A DNA stretch of 7,218 nt from JBBIKU01 sp037445245. GTDB taxonomy: Bacteria > Chloroflexota > Anaerolineae > Anaerolineales > Anaerolineaceae. The notes below the pieces were generated by a model. The model saw only the letters and a program-made list of their open reading frames with translations. It was not told the origin of the DNA and did not search any database. A program made the position numbers and the translations under genes. The stretch covers positions 1 to 7,218 of the forward strand of contig JBBIKU010000123.1 of the NCBI GenBank assembly GCA_037445245.1. The letters run 5' to 3'. Every line of letters starts with the position of its first letter. Within the stretch, counting starts at the first letter, position 1. This document shows, piece after piece, positions 1 through 5,666 of the stretch.

Positions 1-1520
1 GGGTTGGGAGCGCCCTGTCCTAGACCGCACAAACTGTTCAGTTTCACTTCTCGGCACAAGTACTCCAGTTTCTCGATGTCGCCTTCTTGCCCCTTTCCGT
101 TGCAGATACGGTCGATTATTTCCAGAATGCGTCGTGTGCCCACCCGGCAGGGTACACACTTGCCACAGCTCTCTTCCTGAGTGAATTCCATGAAGAAGCG
201 GGCGATGTCGACCATGCAGGTATCCTCATCCATCACGATCATGCCCCCTGATCCCATGATCGAGCCAACCGCTGCCAACGATTCGTAATCGACTGGTAGA
301 TCGATATGTGCGGCAGGGATGCAACCGCCCATTGGACCGCCGGTCTGGATCGCTTTGAAGGCTTTTTCGCCCTTGATTCCGCCGCCCACGTGGTAGACGA
401 TTTCGCGCAAGGTAATACCGAAGGGCACTTCGATCAGACCGGTGTTTTTAACATCACCAGCCAGAGCGAAGGTTTTGGTGCCTTTGCTCTTCTCGGTGCC
501 CATGCTGGCGAACCAGGTGGCGCCCTTGAGTACAATTTGGGGGACGTTGGCGTAAGTTTCTACATTGTTGATGTTGCTGGGTTTGCCCCACAAACCCTTG
601 ACTGCTGGGAAAGGGGGGCGCGGGCGAGGTTCACCTCGCCTGCCTTCAATCGACGCCATCAGGGCGGTTTCCTCGCCGCACACGAAGGCGCCAGCGCCCA
701 TCCGCACTTCCAGGTCGAAGGAGAAACCGCTTTCAAAAATGTTGTGACCCAAAAAACCGAATTCCCGCGCCTGTTGGATACCAACATTGAGCGTTTTGAC
801 CGCCAGGGGATACTCGGCGCGGCAGTAGATGTAGCCCTGGCTGGCGCCGATGGCGTAGGCAGCAATGATCATTCCTTCGATGACCGAGTGCGGATCGCTT
901 TCCAGCACGCGGCGGTTCATGAATGCGCCCGGGTCACCCTCATCGGCGTTGCAGATGACGTACTTCGGCTCGCCCTGGGCGGCGCGAGCAAATTGCCACT
1001 TCTTGCCAGCGGGGAAACCGGCGCCGCCACGACCACGCAGACCGGCGCGCAGAACCTCGTCGATGACTTGTTCGGGGGTCATCTCCGTCAATGCCCGGGC
1101 GAGGGCGGCGTAACCGTCCTCGGCAATGTACTCTTCGATATTGTTTGGATCAATGATGCCGCAATTGCGCAGGACGATGCGTACCTCTTTGGGCTTGGGC
1201 GCGCCGAGTTCTTCATCGGCTTCAACGTAGCGCTCGACGCGGTATTTATCGACTACCCGCCCTTTGAGAAAATGTTCCTGAACCAGGAAAGGAATGTCGT
1301 CCTTGCTGAGCTTGACGTAATGGACACCCTCCGGGTAGACCATGATGTCGGGACCGTAAAGGGCTGGATCACCGATGCGCGAGGTTTCGAGCACCTGCAC
1401 CTCGTCGGTCAATCCTCGCGCGCTCAACTCGTCGTTGAGGGCATCCACAACAGCGTGGGCACCTTTTTCCAGGCAGACAGGATCGACTGAAACCAGTACG
1501 TGAGATCGAAAAAATGGCAT
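1..1520 (-). CDS. nuoF: NuoF/HydB/HndC-like NADH-binding flavoprotein subunit (3' end outside the window)
   Basis: This subunit oxidises NAD(P)H through FMN and passes electrons to Fe-S clusters in complex I-type enzymes and in multimeric [FeFe]-hydrogenases. The 506 visible residues show a thioredoxin-like N-terminal domain (about 7-95), the FMN/NADH-binding core with RGRGGAGFPAGKKW (162-175) and NADEGDPGAF (191-200), GAFVCGEETALMASIEG (277-293), a SLBB-like region (about 350-415), and the 4Fe-4S motif SCGKCVPC (C452, C455, C458) with the fourth ligand C498 in SLCGLGQ. The frame is open at base 1, so the C-terminus, including any ferredoxin-like tail, is missing. ATG at 1520 is preceded by GGAAGGTG; another in-frame ATG lies 16 codons upstream but has no better site and precedes the domain. 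Oddity: only C16 remains of the four [2Fe-2S] cysteines expected in the N-terminal domain. The neighbours (nuoE, two GHKL ATPases, PHP, DRTGG) point to a hydrogenase rather than a respiratory complex I locus. Confidence 0.95.
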   Translation of the reverse strand, partial: MPFFRSHVLVSVDPVCLEKGAHAVVDALNDELSARGLTDEVQVLETSRIGDPALYGPDIMVYPEGVHYVKLSKDDIPFLVQEHFLKGRVVDKYRVERYVEADEELGAPKPKEVRIVLRNCGIIDPNNIEEYIAEDGYAALARALTEMTPEQVIDEVLRAGLRGRGGAGFPAGKKWQFARAAQGEPKYVICNADEGDPGAFMNRRVLESDPHSVIEGMIIAAYAIGASQGYIYCRAEYPLAVKTLNVGIQQAREFGFLGHNIFESGFSFDLEVRMGAGAFVCGEETALMASIEGRRGEPRPRPPFPAVKGLWGKPSNINNVETYANVPQIVLKGATWFASMGTEKSKGTKTFALAGDVKNTGLIEVPFGITLREIVYHVGGGIKGEKAFKAIQTGGPMGGCIPAAHIDLPVDYESLAAVGSIMGSGGMIVMDEDTCMVDIARFFMEFTQEESCGKCVPCRVGTRRILEIIDRICNGKGQEGDIEKLEYLCREVKLNSLCGLGQGAPN

Positions 1521-1700
1521 TTTACACCTTCCAAATGTGGCAGCAGGGGTTTTTCGGCGGCTTTGCATTTCGTGCTTCAATGTCGCCTGTGAATTTTTCT
1601 GCTACCTAGCAATGACGTCTTGTGTGGTAATTTTCCCAGATAATTTTTTTATCATCTTTCAGAAATCTGACCATTTCATCCGGCGCTCCTGCTGTCAGAT
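1521..1700. other. AT-rich 180-bp gap between the GHKL ATPase gene and nuoF
   Basis: This is the longest non-coding break in the minus-strand cluster. Bases 1591-1670 hold only 26 G/C in 80, in contrast to the GC-rich genes on both sides. On the minus strand every frame is broken by stops. The best short frame (MVRFLKDDKKIIW..., 22 codons) resembles nothing I know. Two small perfect inverted repeats are present: TGCTA-CC-TAGCA (1600-1611) and TCAGA-AA-TCTGA (1659-1670). No convincing promoter or intrinsic terminator is seen. Only the nuoF ribosome-binding site at its edge is clear. Confidence 0.6.
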
Positions 1701-2264
1701 TTACCCTTTGTCGCCTTGTGCGACAGCCTGAAGACTGGCAATACCTTCCTGCAGCGTCTGGCGAATGTATTTTAGTACCGGCGGCGTGCTGAGCGGAATA
1801 CCTTCCAGCTCCTGTTTGATCGGCTCGTCGTCAAAAACGAACTCCCTGCCATCCAGGCGGTAGACAAAGGCCCAATGAATCTCGGGTGAGCCGATTACGA
1901 GGGTATGGATTGTGCCTGCCAGGTCGCCCAGCGGCATGCGGTCGATGTGGCTGCGTCGAAATGTCACCTCAATCCGGGTACCCTTACCCGGCGCAGACTC
2001 AATGGTGAAATACCCCTCACAGGCTTCGGCGGCGGCTTTGAGCAACGGGATGCCCAAACCGACTTTGCGCGTGGTGCGGCTGGTGACAAACGGGTCGCTG
2101 ATGCGGGCGACCGTCTCGGCGCCCATTCCACAGCCGTCATCCTCGATGCGTATCCGCAGGCGGTCTGCGGTGGTGTGTTCCTCGACTTCGATGCGGATGT
2201 TCGCCGAGCCGGCGGAGATGCTGTTCTCAGCGATATCCAGTAAATGGAGCGCCAGTTCTTTCAA
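1701..2264 (-). CDS. Small GHKL-type ATP-binding protein of the hydrogenase locus
   Basis: A 187-residue protein with a histidine-kinase/anti-sigma-like ATPase fold but no visible sensor, membrane segment or phospho-acceptor domain. The N-box is E13-N14-S15 in HLLDIAENSISAGSANI. The G1 box is DDGCGMG (42-48), and the nucleotide lid carries FVTSRTTRKVGLGIPLLKAA (59-78). GKGTRIEVTF (94-103) closes the GHKL fold. Residues about 105-187 form a C-terminal region I cannot assign. The start is TTG at 2264: it overlaps the nuoE TGA by four bases (TTGA), and the homologous region begins at once as KELALHLLDIAENS. A longer frame back to 2393 is open, but it would lie antiparallel-free inside nuoE and adds only arginine-rich, non-domain sequence. 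The overlap implies translational coupling with nuoE. Proteins of this type are commonly found between NuoE and NuoF genes of anaerobe hydrogenase clusters. A role in serine/histidine phosphorylation or ATP-dependent control of the enzyme is inference. Confidence 0.86.
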   Translation of the reverse strand: MKELALHLLDIAENSISAGSANIRIEVEEHTTADRLRIRIEDDGCGMGAETVARISDPFVTSRTTRKVGLGIPLLKAAAEACEGYFTIESAPGKGTRIEVTFRRSHIDRMPLGDLAGTIHTLVIGSPEIHWAFVYRLDGREFVFDDEPIKQELEGIPLSTPPVLKYIRQTLQEGIASLQAVAQGDKG

Positions 2265-2785
2265 ACGGGTTGTTCTTCCTTTTCTTGAAGCGCCCGGATG
2301 ATCTGCGGAAATTTGTTCGGACGAACACGTCCATGGATCTCGTCGTCCACGACGATCACCGGCGCCTGACTGCAGGCGCCGACGCAGCGGCACAGTTCCA
2401 GGCTGATCTCGCCATCCGAGGTGGTCTGTCCGGGATCGATGCTGAGCATCTGTTTGGCTTTTTCGATCAGTTGCGGCACTCCACCGACGTAGCAGGCGGT
2501 GCCCATGCAGAACTTGATGGTGTGCCTGCCGCGGGGGGTGGTGGTAAAGAAGGAGTAAAACGATACCACACCGTGTACAGTGCTGACTGGGATGGACATC
2601 TTCTTTGCCACATAGTATTGCATGGGTTCTGAGATGTAACCGATCTGGCTTTGCAGTTCGTTCAAGACGACCATCAAACCGCCGGCGAGATCTCGATTTT
2701 TTTTCAGTGCCTCATCGATGATTTTTCTCTGTGCCGCATCTGCGATCGGGTCGTCTGCGGGTATTGCGATGGGTAGGTTCAGCAT
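2261..2785 (-). CDS. nuoE: NuoE/HydC/HndA-like [2Fe-2S] subunit
   Basis: A 174-residue thioredoxin-fold ferredoxin subunit, close to the usual length of NuoE-type proteins. A helical N-terminal part (about 15-75, with the family block LNELQSQIGYIS at 41-52 and VHGVVSFYSFF at 70-80) precedes the [2Fe-2S] domain. The four ligands are intact: C93 and C98 in CMGTAC, and C134 and C138 in CVGAC; C132 is an additional cysteine. In this family the protein docks on NuoF and relays electrons between the flavin and the rest of the complex. ATG at 2785 has GGAG eight bases upstream. The gene follows the PHP gene after 75 bp that contain a redox-regulator-like palindrome, and it overlaps the GHKL gene by four bases. 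Because the NuoF N-terminal domain here has lost its cluster ligands, this protein may carry the only [2Fe-2S] centre of this pair. Confidence 0.96.
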   Translation of the reverse strand: MLNLPIAIPADDPIADAAQRKIIDEALKKNRDLAGGLMVVLNELQSQIGYISEPMQYYVAKKMSIPVSTVHGVVSFYSFFTTTPRGRHTIKFCMGTACYVGGVPQLIEKAKQMLSIDPGQTTSDGEISLELCRCVGACSQAPVIVVDDEIHGRVRPNKFPQIIRALQEKEEQPV

Positions 2786-2834
2786 TGACGTTGCTCCGAT
2801 AAAAGTAATCTTTTGTCTGGGAGGTCACCCCGTT

Positions 2835-2850
2835 TGTGAATTTTATCACA
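2835..2850. promoter_or_regulatory. TGTGA-N6-TCACA palindrome before nuoE (Rex- or CRP/FNR-like operator)
   Basis: The 16 bases consist of TGTGA (2835-2839), a six-base AT-only spacer and TCACA (2846-2850). The left half extends to TTGTGAA, the half-site known for the NADH/NAD+ sensor Rex; the five-base arms also match the CRP/FNR core exactly. Read on the minus strand the spacer contains TAAAAT, with TTCCCT 17 bases upstream as a weak -35. The site would therefore cover the -10 of a nuoE promoter, which suggests repression. Regulation by NADH state would fit an NADH-linked enzyme, but the regulator is not in the window. Confidence 0.55.
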
Positions 2851-2860
2851 TAATATCCGA

Positions 2861-3619
2861 TCAGGGAATGGAAATTTGTAGGCTGCGTCCCTTTTCCCCC
2901 CGCATTGCCAGTTTGAGCTCCTCGATGGTAGGCTTTTCGATTCGGAAAACACTGGACCCCAGAAATTCATCCAAGCCATGCACATCCCCGCCTTGGATGA
3001 GCGGGTAGCCTCTGAGCTGCGGATAAACTTTGACAGCCTCCGTTACGGCAAGATGTCGTGAGATTTCTAGCGCTGCCAGCGGCACATCGGTTGGCACCAG
3101 ACCGAGGCTGGTGATCAACCCAAACCCTTTGCGGTTCACATGGGCGGGGATGAACACCCCCCCCAGGCACTCGACCGCCTCCCAGGCGACTTTCAGGCTC
3201 AAATCGACGGAGTTGATCAGCAGGCGCGGCTCGCGGCGTAGAAAATCACCGGTCTCATCGACCACGAATTGTTCACCGAAAAAATCTGGGTTGTTCGCCA
3301 TATTTGGAAGGTAACGGTCGACCAGATTTTGCAACGCCTGTGCCTGTTCGAGGGTGTCAAACAAGCATAAACTGTGTACTTCCTCGCGGGTTTGTATTTC
3401 CATGCCGGGCAGAACCGTTAATTCGGTATCACGGGCGGCTCTTTGGACGGCAGCGATATTGGCGGTGACGTTGTGATCAGTGATGGCGATCAGATTGATC
3501 TTTTTTTCGAGCGCGGCGCGAACGATCAGCGGCGGGATCATCTCGACCTGCGCGCATGGGGATAGGACGGTGTGCACGTGCAGGTCAGCGCGATAAGATT
3601 TCAAATGGGAGCGACTCAC
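2861..3619 (-). CDS. PHP-domain metal-dependent phosphoesterase
   Basis: A 252-residue single-domain PHP protein (polymerase and histidinol phosphatase superfamily, trinuclear metal site). The metal ligands appear complete: H14 and H16 in DLHVHT, D48-H49 in ITDHN, E74 in PGMEIQT, H82 in EVHSL, H160 in PAHVNRKGFG, and D212 and H214 in QGGDVHGL. This predicts an active hydrolase, probably on a phosphate ester or phosphorylated nucleotide or protein; the substrate is unknown. The start taken is GTG at 3619, because an in-frame TAA lies three codons upstream. It has no good ribosome-binding site, and TTG five codons later (LKSYRADLHVHT) is possible. The gene follows the DRTGG gene after 26 bp. 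Similar PHP genes accompany NuoE/NuoF-type hydrogenase genes in other anaerobes. Here it could remove phosphates added by the two GHKL proteins, but that is inference. Confidence 0.9.
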   Translation of the reverse strand: MSRSHLKSYRADLHVHTVLSPCAQVEMIPPLIVRAALEKKINLIAITDHNVTANIAAVQRAARDTELTVLPGMEIQTREEVHSLCLFDTLEQAQALQNLVDRYLPNMANNPDFFGEQFVVDETGDFLRREPRLLINSVDLSLKVAWEAVECLGGVFIPAHVNRKGFGLITSLGLVPTDVPLAALEISRHLAVTEAVKVYPQLRGYPLIQGGDVHGLDEFLGSSVFRIEKPTIEELKLAMRGEKGRSLQISIP

Positions 3620-3645
3620 TTGGGTTTAGAAGCAGGCATCAAGGT

Positions 3646-4002
3646 TCAGGGTAAACTGCGTTTACTTTTAAACCCCAGTTCGTGAAGTTTGCAAATGACT
3701 TCAAAGGTCTGCTCATTGGTGGAGAGCAGGATGACGCCCTCTGCATTGGCTTTGGCGATCGTTTCATCGTCGGGGGTGGCGCCTTCGGTGATGATGATGG
3801 CGCCCAATTCAAGCAGTGCTGCCACCGCCACGATGTTGGAATGCGCTTGCAGGGTGATCCACAATGATCCTTTTTTGGCGCCCGCCATCACGCAGCTTAA
3901 CAAATCAGAAGCGTAACCGCTTTGGGGTTCGATGGCTGAAAAATCCTTTTTTTCCGTAAGTACTTGCAGCTTGAGCTTGTCCATGATGGTTTGAAGGTTC
4001 AT
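3646..4002 (-). CDS. DRTGG-domain protein, copy 1
   Basis: A 118-residue stand-alone DRTGG-domain protein, the domain also found next to CBS domains and in phosphotransacetylase-like proteins, where it is thought to sense a ligand. Family-like blocks are SDLLSCVMAGAKKGSLWITL (32-51), HSNIVAVAALLELGAIII (54-71) and ATPDDETIAKANAEGV (75-90), ending with FEVICKLHELGF (100-111). It is a soluble protein with no membrane segment. ATG at 4002 has a strong AAGGAGG (complement of 4016-4022), though 13 bases away. The start also forms an ATGA overlap with the TGA of the frame that continues past the CBS-GHKL stop, suggesting ancestral translational coupling. It is clearly divergent from the second DRTGG protein upstream, sharing only the domain pattern. 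Its biochemical function is unknown. Confidence 0.88.
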   Translation of the reverse strand: MNLQTIMDKLKLQVLTEKKDFSAIEPQSGYASDLLSCVMAGAKKGSLWITLQAHSNIVAVAALLELGAIIITEGATPDDETIAKANAEGVILLSTNEQTFEVICKLHELGFKSKRSLP

Positions 4003-4073
4003 TGTTCTTTTACTTCCTCCTTGCCTGTCTGTCTTTCCCCGACTTTTTCTTCGTTGAGGAAAATTGTCATCTA
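3999..4073 (-). other. Open frame continuing past the TAG of the CBS-GHKL gene
   Basis: After TAG (4073-4071) the same frame reads 23 sense codons, starting MTIFLNEEK and ending KEEVKEQ, to a TGA at 4001-3999 that overlaps the ATG of the next gene. GTRL-x-MTIFL matches the pattern of the last beta strand of GHKL domains (typically GT.V.M.xYL). The stretch may therefore be the natural C-terminus, cut off by a nonsense change. Alternatively it is a short independent coupling peptide (ATG directly after TAG), or chance. Confidence 0.4.
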
Positions 4074-5003
4074 AAGGCGGGTGCCTCTGCCGACCTCTGA
4101 TTCGAGTATCATGTTGTCCACACAGCGGGAGATATTGACCAATCCCATCCCGGCGCCGAAACCGAGTTCGCGGATCTCTTCTGGTGCAGTGGAATAGCCG
4201 GGTTTCATAGCCTGTTCGACGTCCTCGATGCCGGGACCGTTGTCATGGGCGACAATGGAGATGCGGTGAGGCTCAATCTCGACTCGCAGCCCGCCGCCGT
4301 TATTGGTGTGGATGATCAGGTTCATCTCGGCTTCATAAACTGCGATCCCGACCCGGCGGGCAATTTGTGGTTTGGCACCCAATCGCAACAGGGCGCGTTT
4401 GATGGCGCTCGAGGCGCTGCCACCGTGGTTGAAATCGCGAGGTTTAATGTTGTAACGCAAGATCAGGCTGGTACGGTCGGAAACGATATCCTGAAAGAGG
4501 TGGCTGGCGCGATAGGTGCGCAGTTCTTCTACCTGATAATCTTTTTGGAGGGCTTTGAGCAAACCGCGCGTGATGTCGCCCTTGGTGAGGATTCCCGCCA
4601 GGTGATTGTGCTCGTCGACGACAATCAACCGTCCTTTTTTTGAACTGACGAACACTTTGAGCGCTTCGATGACCGGATCGGTGGCTTTGACCGTGATTGG
4701 ATTGAGGGTCATATACTTGCGGGTGGGGGCATCCAGATCTGACTGGCACAAGCAGTGGATCAGGTCTTCCATGCTGATCACACCGACGATCTTATCACCC
4801 TCGATCACCGGTGCGCCCGAGATGCGTGCCTGGCGAAAGCTTTCGACCACCTCGCGCATTTTGGTATCCGGGGTGAGGGTCAACACATTAGACGCCATCA
4901 CCTCATTGATCTTGAGCTCGTATGCCAGTTCTTCCGAACGGGTGATCTCCTCGGCGATCTGGTCGTTGATGATGATGCCTTTGCGCGGGGAGGGTTGAGT
5001 CAT
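4071..5003 (-). CDS. Tandem CBS domains fused to a GHKL (anti-sigma/RsbW-like) ATPase
   Basis: A 310-residue soluble protein. Two CBS motifs span about 34-85 and 96-148, each ending in the expected G-h-h-[ST]-x-x-D pattern: GVISMED (74-80) and GILTKGD (137-143). Paired CBS domains usually bind adenine nucleotides. A linker (about 150-195) leads to a GHKL ATPase: N-box EAEMN (224-228), G1 DNGPG (254-258) and G2 GFGAGMGLVN (281-290). The best inference is a kinase or anti-sigma-like switch gated by energy charge or redox nucleotides. The protein lies between two DRTGG genes, 19 bp after the upstream one. ATG at 5003 has only a weak AGAGG upstream. The stop is TAG at 4071. It falls exactly in the last expected strand of the GHKL fold (…GRGTRL), while the frame stays open for 23 more codons, so the protein may be slightly truncated by a nonsense mutation or base-calling error. 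Confidence 0.93.
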   Translation of the reverse strand: MTQPSPRKGIIINDQIAEEITRSEELAYELKINEVMASNVLTLTPDTKMREVVESFRQARISGAPVIEGDKIVGVISMEDLIHCLCQSDLDAPTRKYMTLNPITVKATDPVIEALKVFVSSKKGRLIVVDEHNHLAGILTKGDITRGLLKALQKDYQVEELRTYRASHLFQDIVSDRTSLILRYNIKPRDFNHGGSASSAIKRALLRLGAKPQIARRVGIAVYEAEMNLIIHTNNGGGLRVEIEPHRISIVAHDNGPGIEDVEQAMKPGYSTAPEEIRELGFGAGMGLVNISRCVDNMILESEVGRGTRL

Positions 5004-5022
5004 AATCGTTTACGCCTCTGCT

Positions 5023-5400
5023 TTATTCGAGTTCAGTTGCGTCATCTGGAACCGAGTTTTCCAGGCTGGGCAAACCGGCATTATACAACCTGCCGCAGAG
5101 CTCGAACATGCCGTAGGGGGAAGAAATCAAGGGAATGCGTTCCTGAGTGGCGAGTTGGATGGTTTCGGGCGGTGGATTCTTGCCTCGCACCAGTACAATG
5201 GCGGCAACATCTGCCATGATGGAGGTGCGCACAACCTGTGGGTTGCACAATCCGGTCAGCAAAACGGCTTCCGGTTGGATGTAAGCGAGGACATCGCTCA
5301 TCAGATCGGCGCCGCATCCGCCTTTGATTTCACGCGACAGATCGGCGTTCTCGTTGATCAGGGTGCCCTCGATGATCTTGATCAATTGTTGTATGTTCAT
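5023..5400 (-). CDS. DRTGG-domain protein, copy 2 (first gene of the cluster)
   Basis: A 125-residue DRTGG-domain protein and the first gene transcribed in the cluster. Recognisable blocks are CGADLMSDVLAYIQPEAVLL (29-48), TGLCNPQVVRTSIMADVAAI (49-68), VRGKNPPPETIQLATQ (71-86) and MFELCGRLYNAGL (98-110). It has three cysteines (C29, C52, C102) but no cluster-binding spacing. No signal peptide or membrane helix is seen. ATG at 5400 has GGAG four bases upstream. The gene ends 19 bp before the CBS-GHKL gene and very probably shares its transcript. Together with copy 1 it brackets that ATPase, so a DRTGG/CBS/GHKL sensing complex is plausible but unproven. The small-molecule ligand, if any, is unknown. 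Confidence 0.88.
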   Translation of the reverse strand: MNIQQLIKIIEGTLINENADLSREIKGGCGADLMSDVLAYIQPEAVLLTGLCNPQVVRTSIMADVAAIVLVRGKNPPPETIQLATQERIPLISSPYGMFELCGRLYNAGLPSLENSVPDDATELE

Positions 5401-5443
5401 GCTGCTCCGTAATTGCCTTTCTCACCCAACCATTTGAAGGACA

Positions 5444-5465
5444 GCGTCTAAGTGGTGTGAGACGC
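5444..5465. repeat. Inverted repeat GCGTCT-N10-AGACGC in the cluster leader
   Basis: GCGTCT (5444-5449) and AGACGC (5460-5465) are perfect 6-bp arms with a 10-base loop, 44 bases before the first minus-strand start codon. In the transcript they could form a GC-rich hairpin. No uridine run follows, so it is not an intrinsic terminator. Confidence 0.4.
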
Positions 5466-5476
5466 GTTTTGTGCCC

Positions 5477-5507
5477 GGGTAGATACTTATTTTACCTTAT
5501 TCTACCC
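5477..5507. promoter_or_regulatory. Inverted repeat GGGTAGA-N17-TCTACCC in the divergent spacer (candidate operator)
   Basis: Perfect 7-bp arms (5477-5483 and 5501-5507) surround a strongly AT-rich 17-base centre. On the minus strand the element includes the -10-like hexamers TAGAAT and TAAAAT, but no good -35 is visible at the right distance. The first cluster gene starts 77 bases further on. The placement suggests an operator, possibly for an activator-dependent promoter; the binding protein is unknown. Confidence 0.4.
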
Positions 5508-5608
5508 CGCGCCGACCTACGCGATGCTTTCGTTCAGCCATGATCCGATGACCAATGATCTATTGCTTAAAAGCGGGGATTGGAAAACTCGGTGGGAGCG
5601 GCTGGCAA

Positions 5609-5638
5609 TTACCAATCCAATAACAGCTATGCTACAAT
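5609..5638 (+). promoter_or_regulatory. hisS promoter
   Basis: TTACCA (5609-5614) and TACAAT (5633-5638) are separated by 18 bases and fit the housekeeping sigma consensus (4/6 and 5/6). Transcription would begin near 5645, leaving a leader of about 22 bases before ATG 5667. This supports that start over the upstream in-frame TTG at 5580, which lies before the promoter. Confidence 0.6.
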
Positions 5639-5666
5639 GGGGCAGATCTTATTTGTGGGGCAGGGC

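Noticed and set aside
306..1490. Long plus-strand open frame (394 codons) antisense to nuoF
   Set aside because: It lies opposite a fully conserved NuoF reading frame, resembles no family, and arises from the third-position bias of the real gene.
1..1520. Respiratory complex I (nuo) operon
   Set aside because: Membrane subunits and the usual nuoA-D order are absent, while PHP, DRTGG and GHKL neighbours are typical of soluble hydrogenase loci. The catalytic gene is not visible, so a formate dehydrogenase partner cannot be fully excluded.
1537..1731. Plus-strand frame of 64 codons across the gap before nuoF
   Set aside because: It overlaps the GHKL 3' end, has a low-complexity Cys/Phe-rich translation and no convincing ribosome-binding site.
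2265..2393. N-terminal extension of the small GHKL protein to an ATG at 2393
   Set aside because: The added 43 residues are an out-of-frame reading of the nuoE 3' end, Arg/Ser-rich, and the domain begins exactly at the TTG.
2801..2814. AAAAG-TAAT-CTTTT inverted repeat in the nuoE leader
   Set aside because: A five-base A/T-rich stem with no terminator tail is easily expected by chance.
5580..5666. 29-residue N-terminal extension of HisRS from TTG 5580
   Set aside because: The extension contains the likely promoter, is not family-like, and the conserved protein begins MKTIIQSVKGTRDFYP at 5667.
5401..5666. T-box riboswitch in front of hisS
   Set aside because: The conserved T-box core (AGGGTGG...) and an antiterminator/terminator pair are not seen, and the predicted leader is only about 22 bases.
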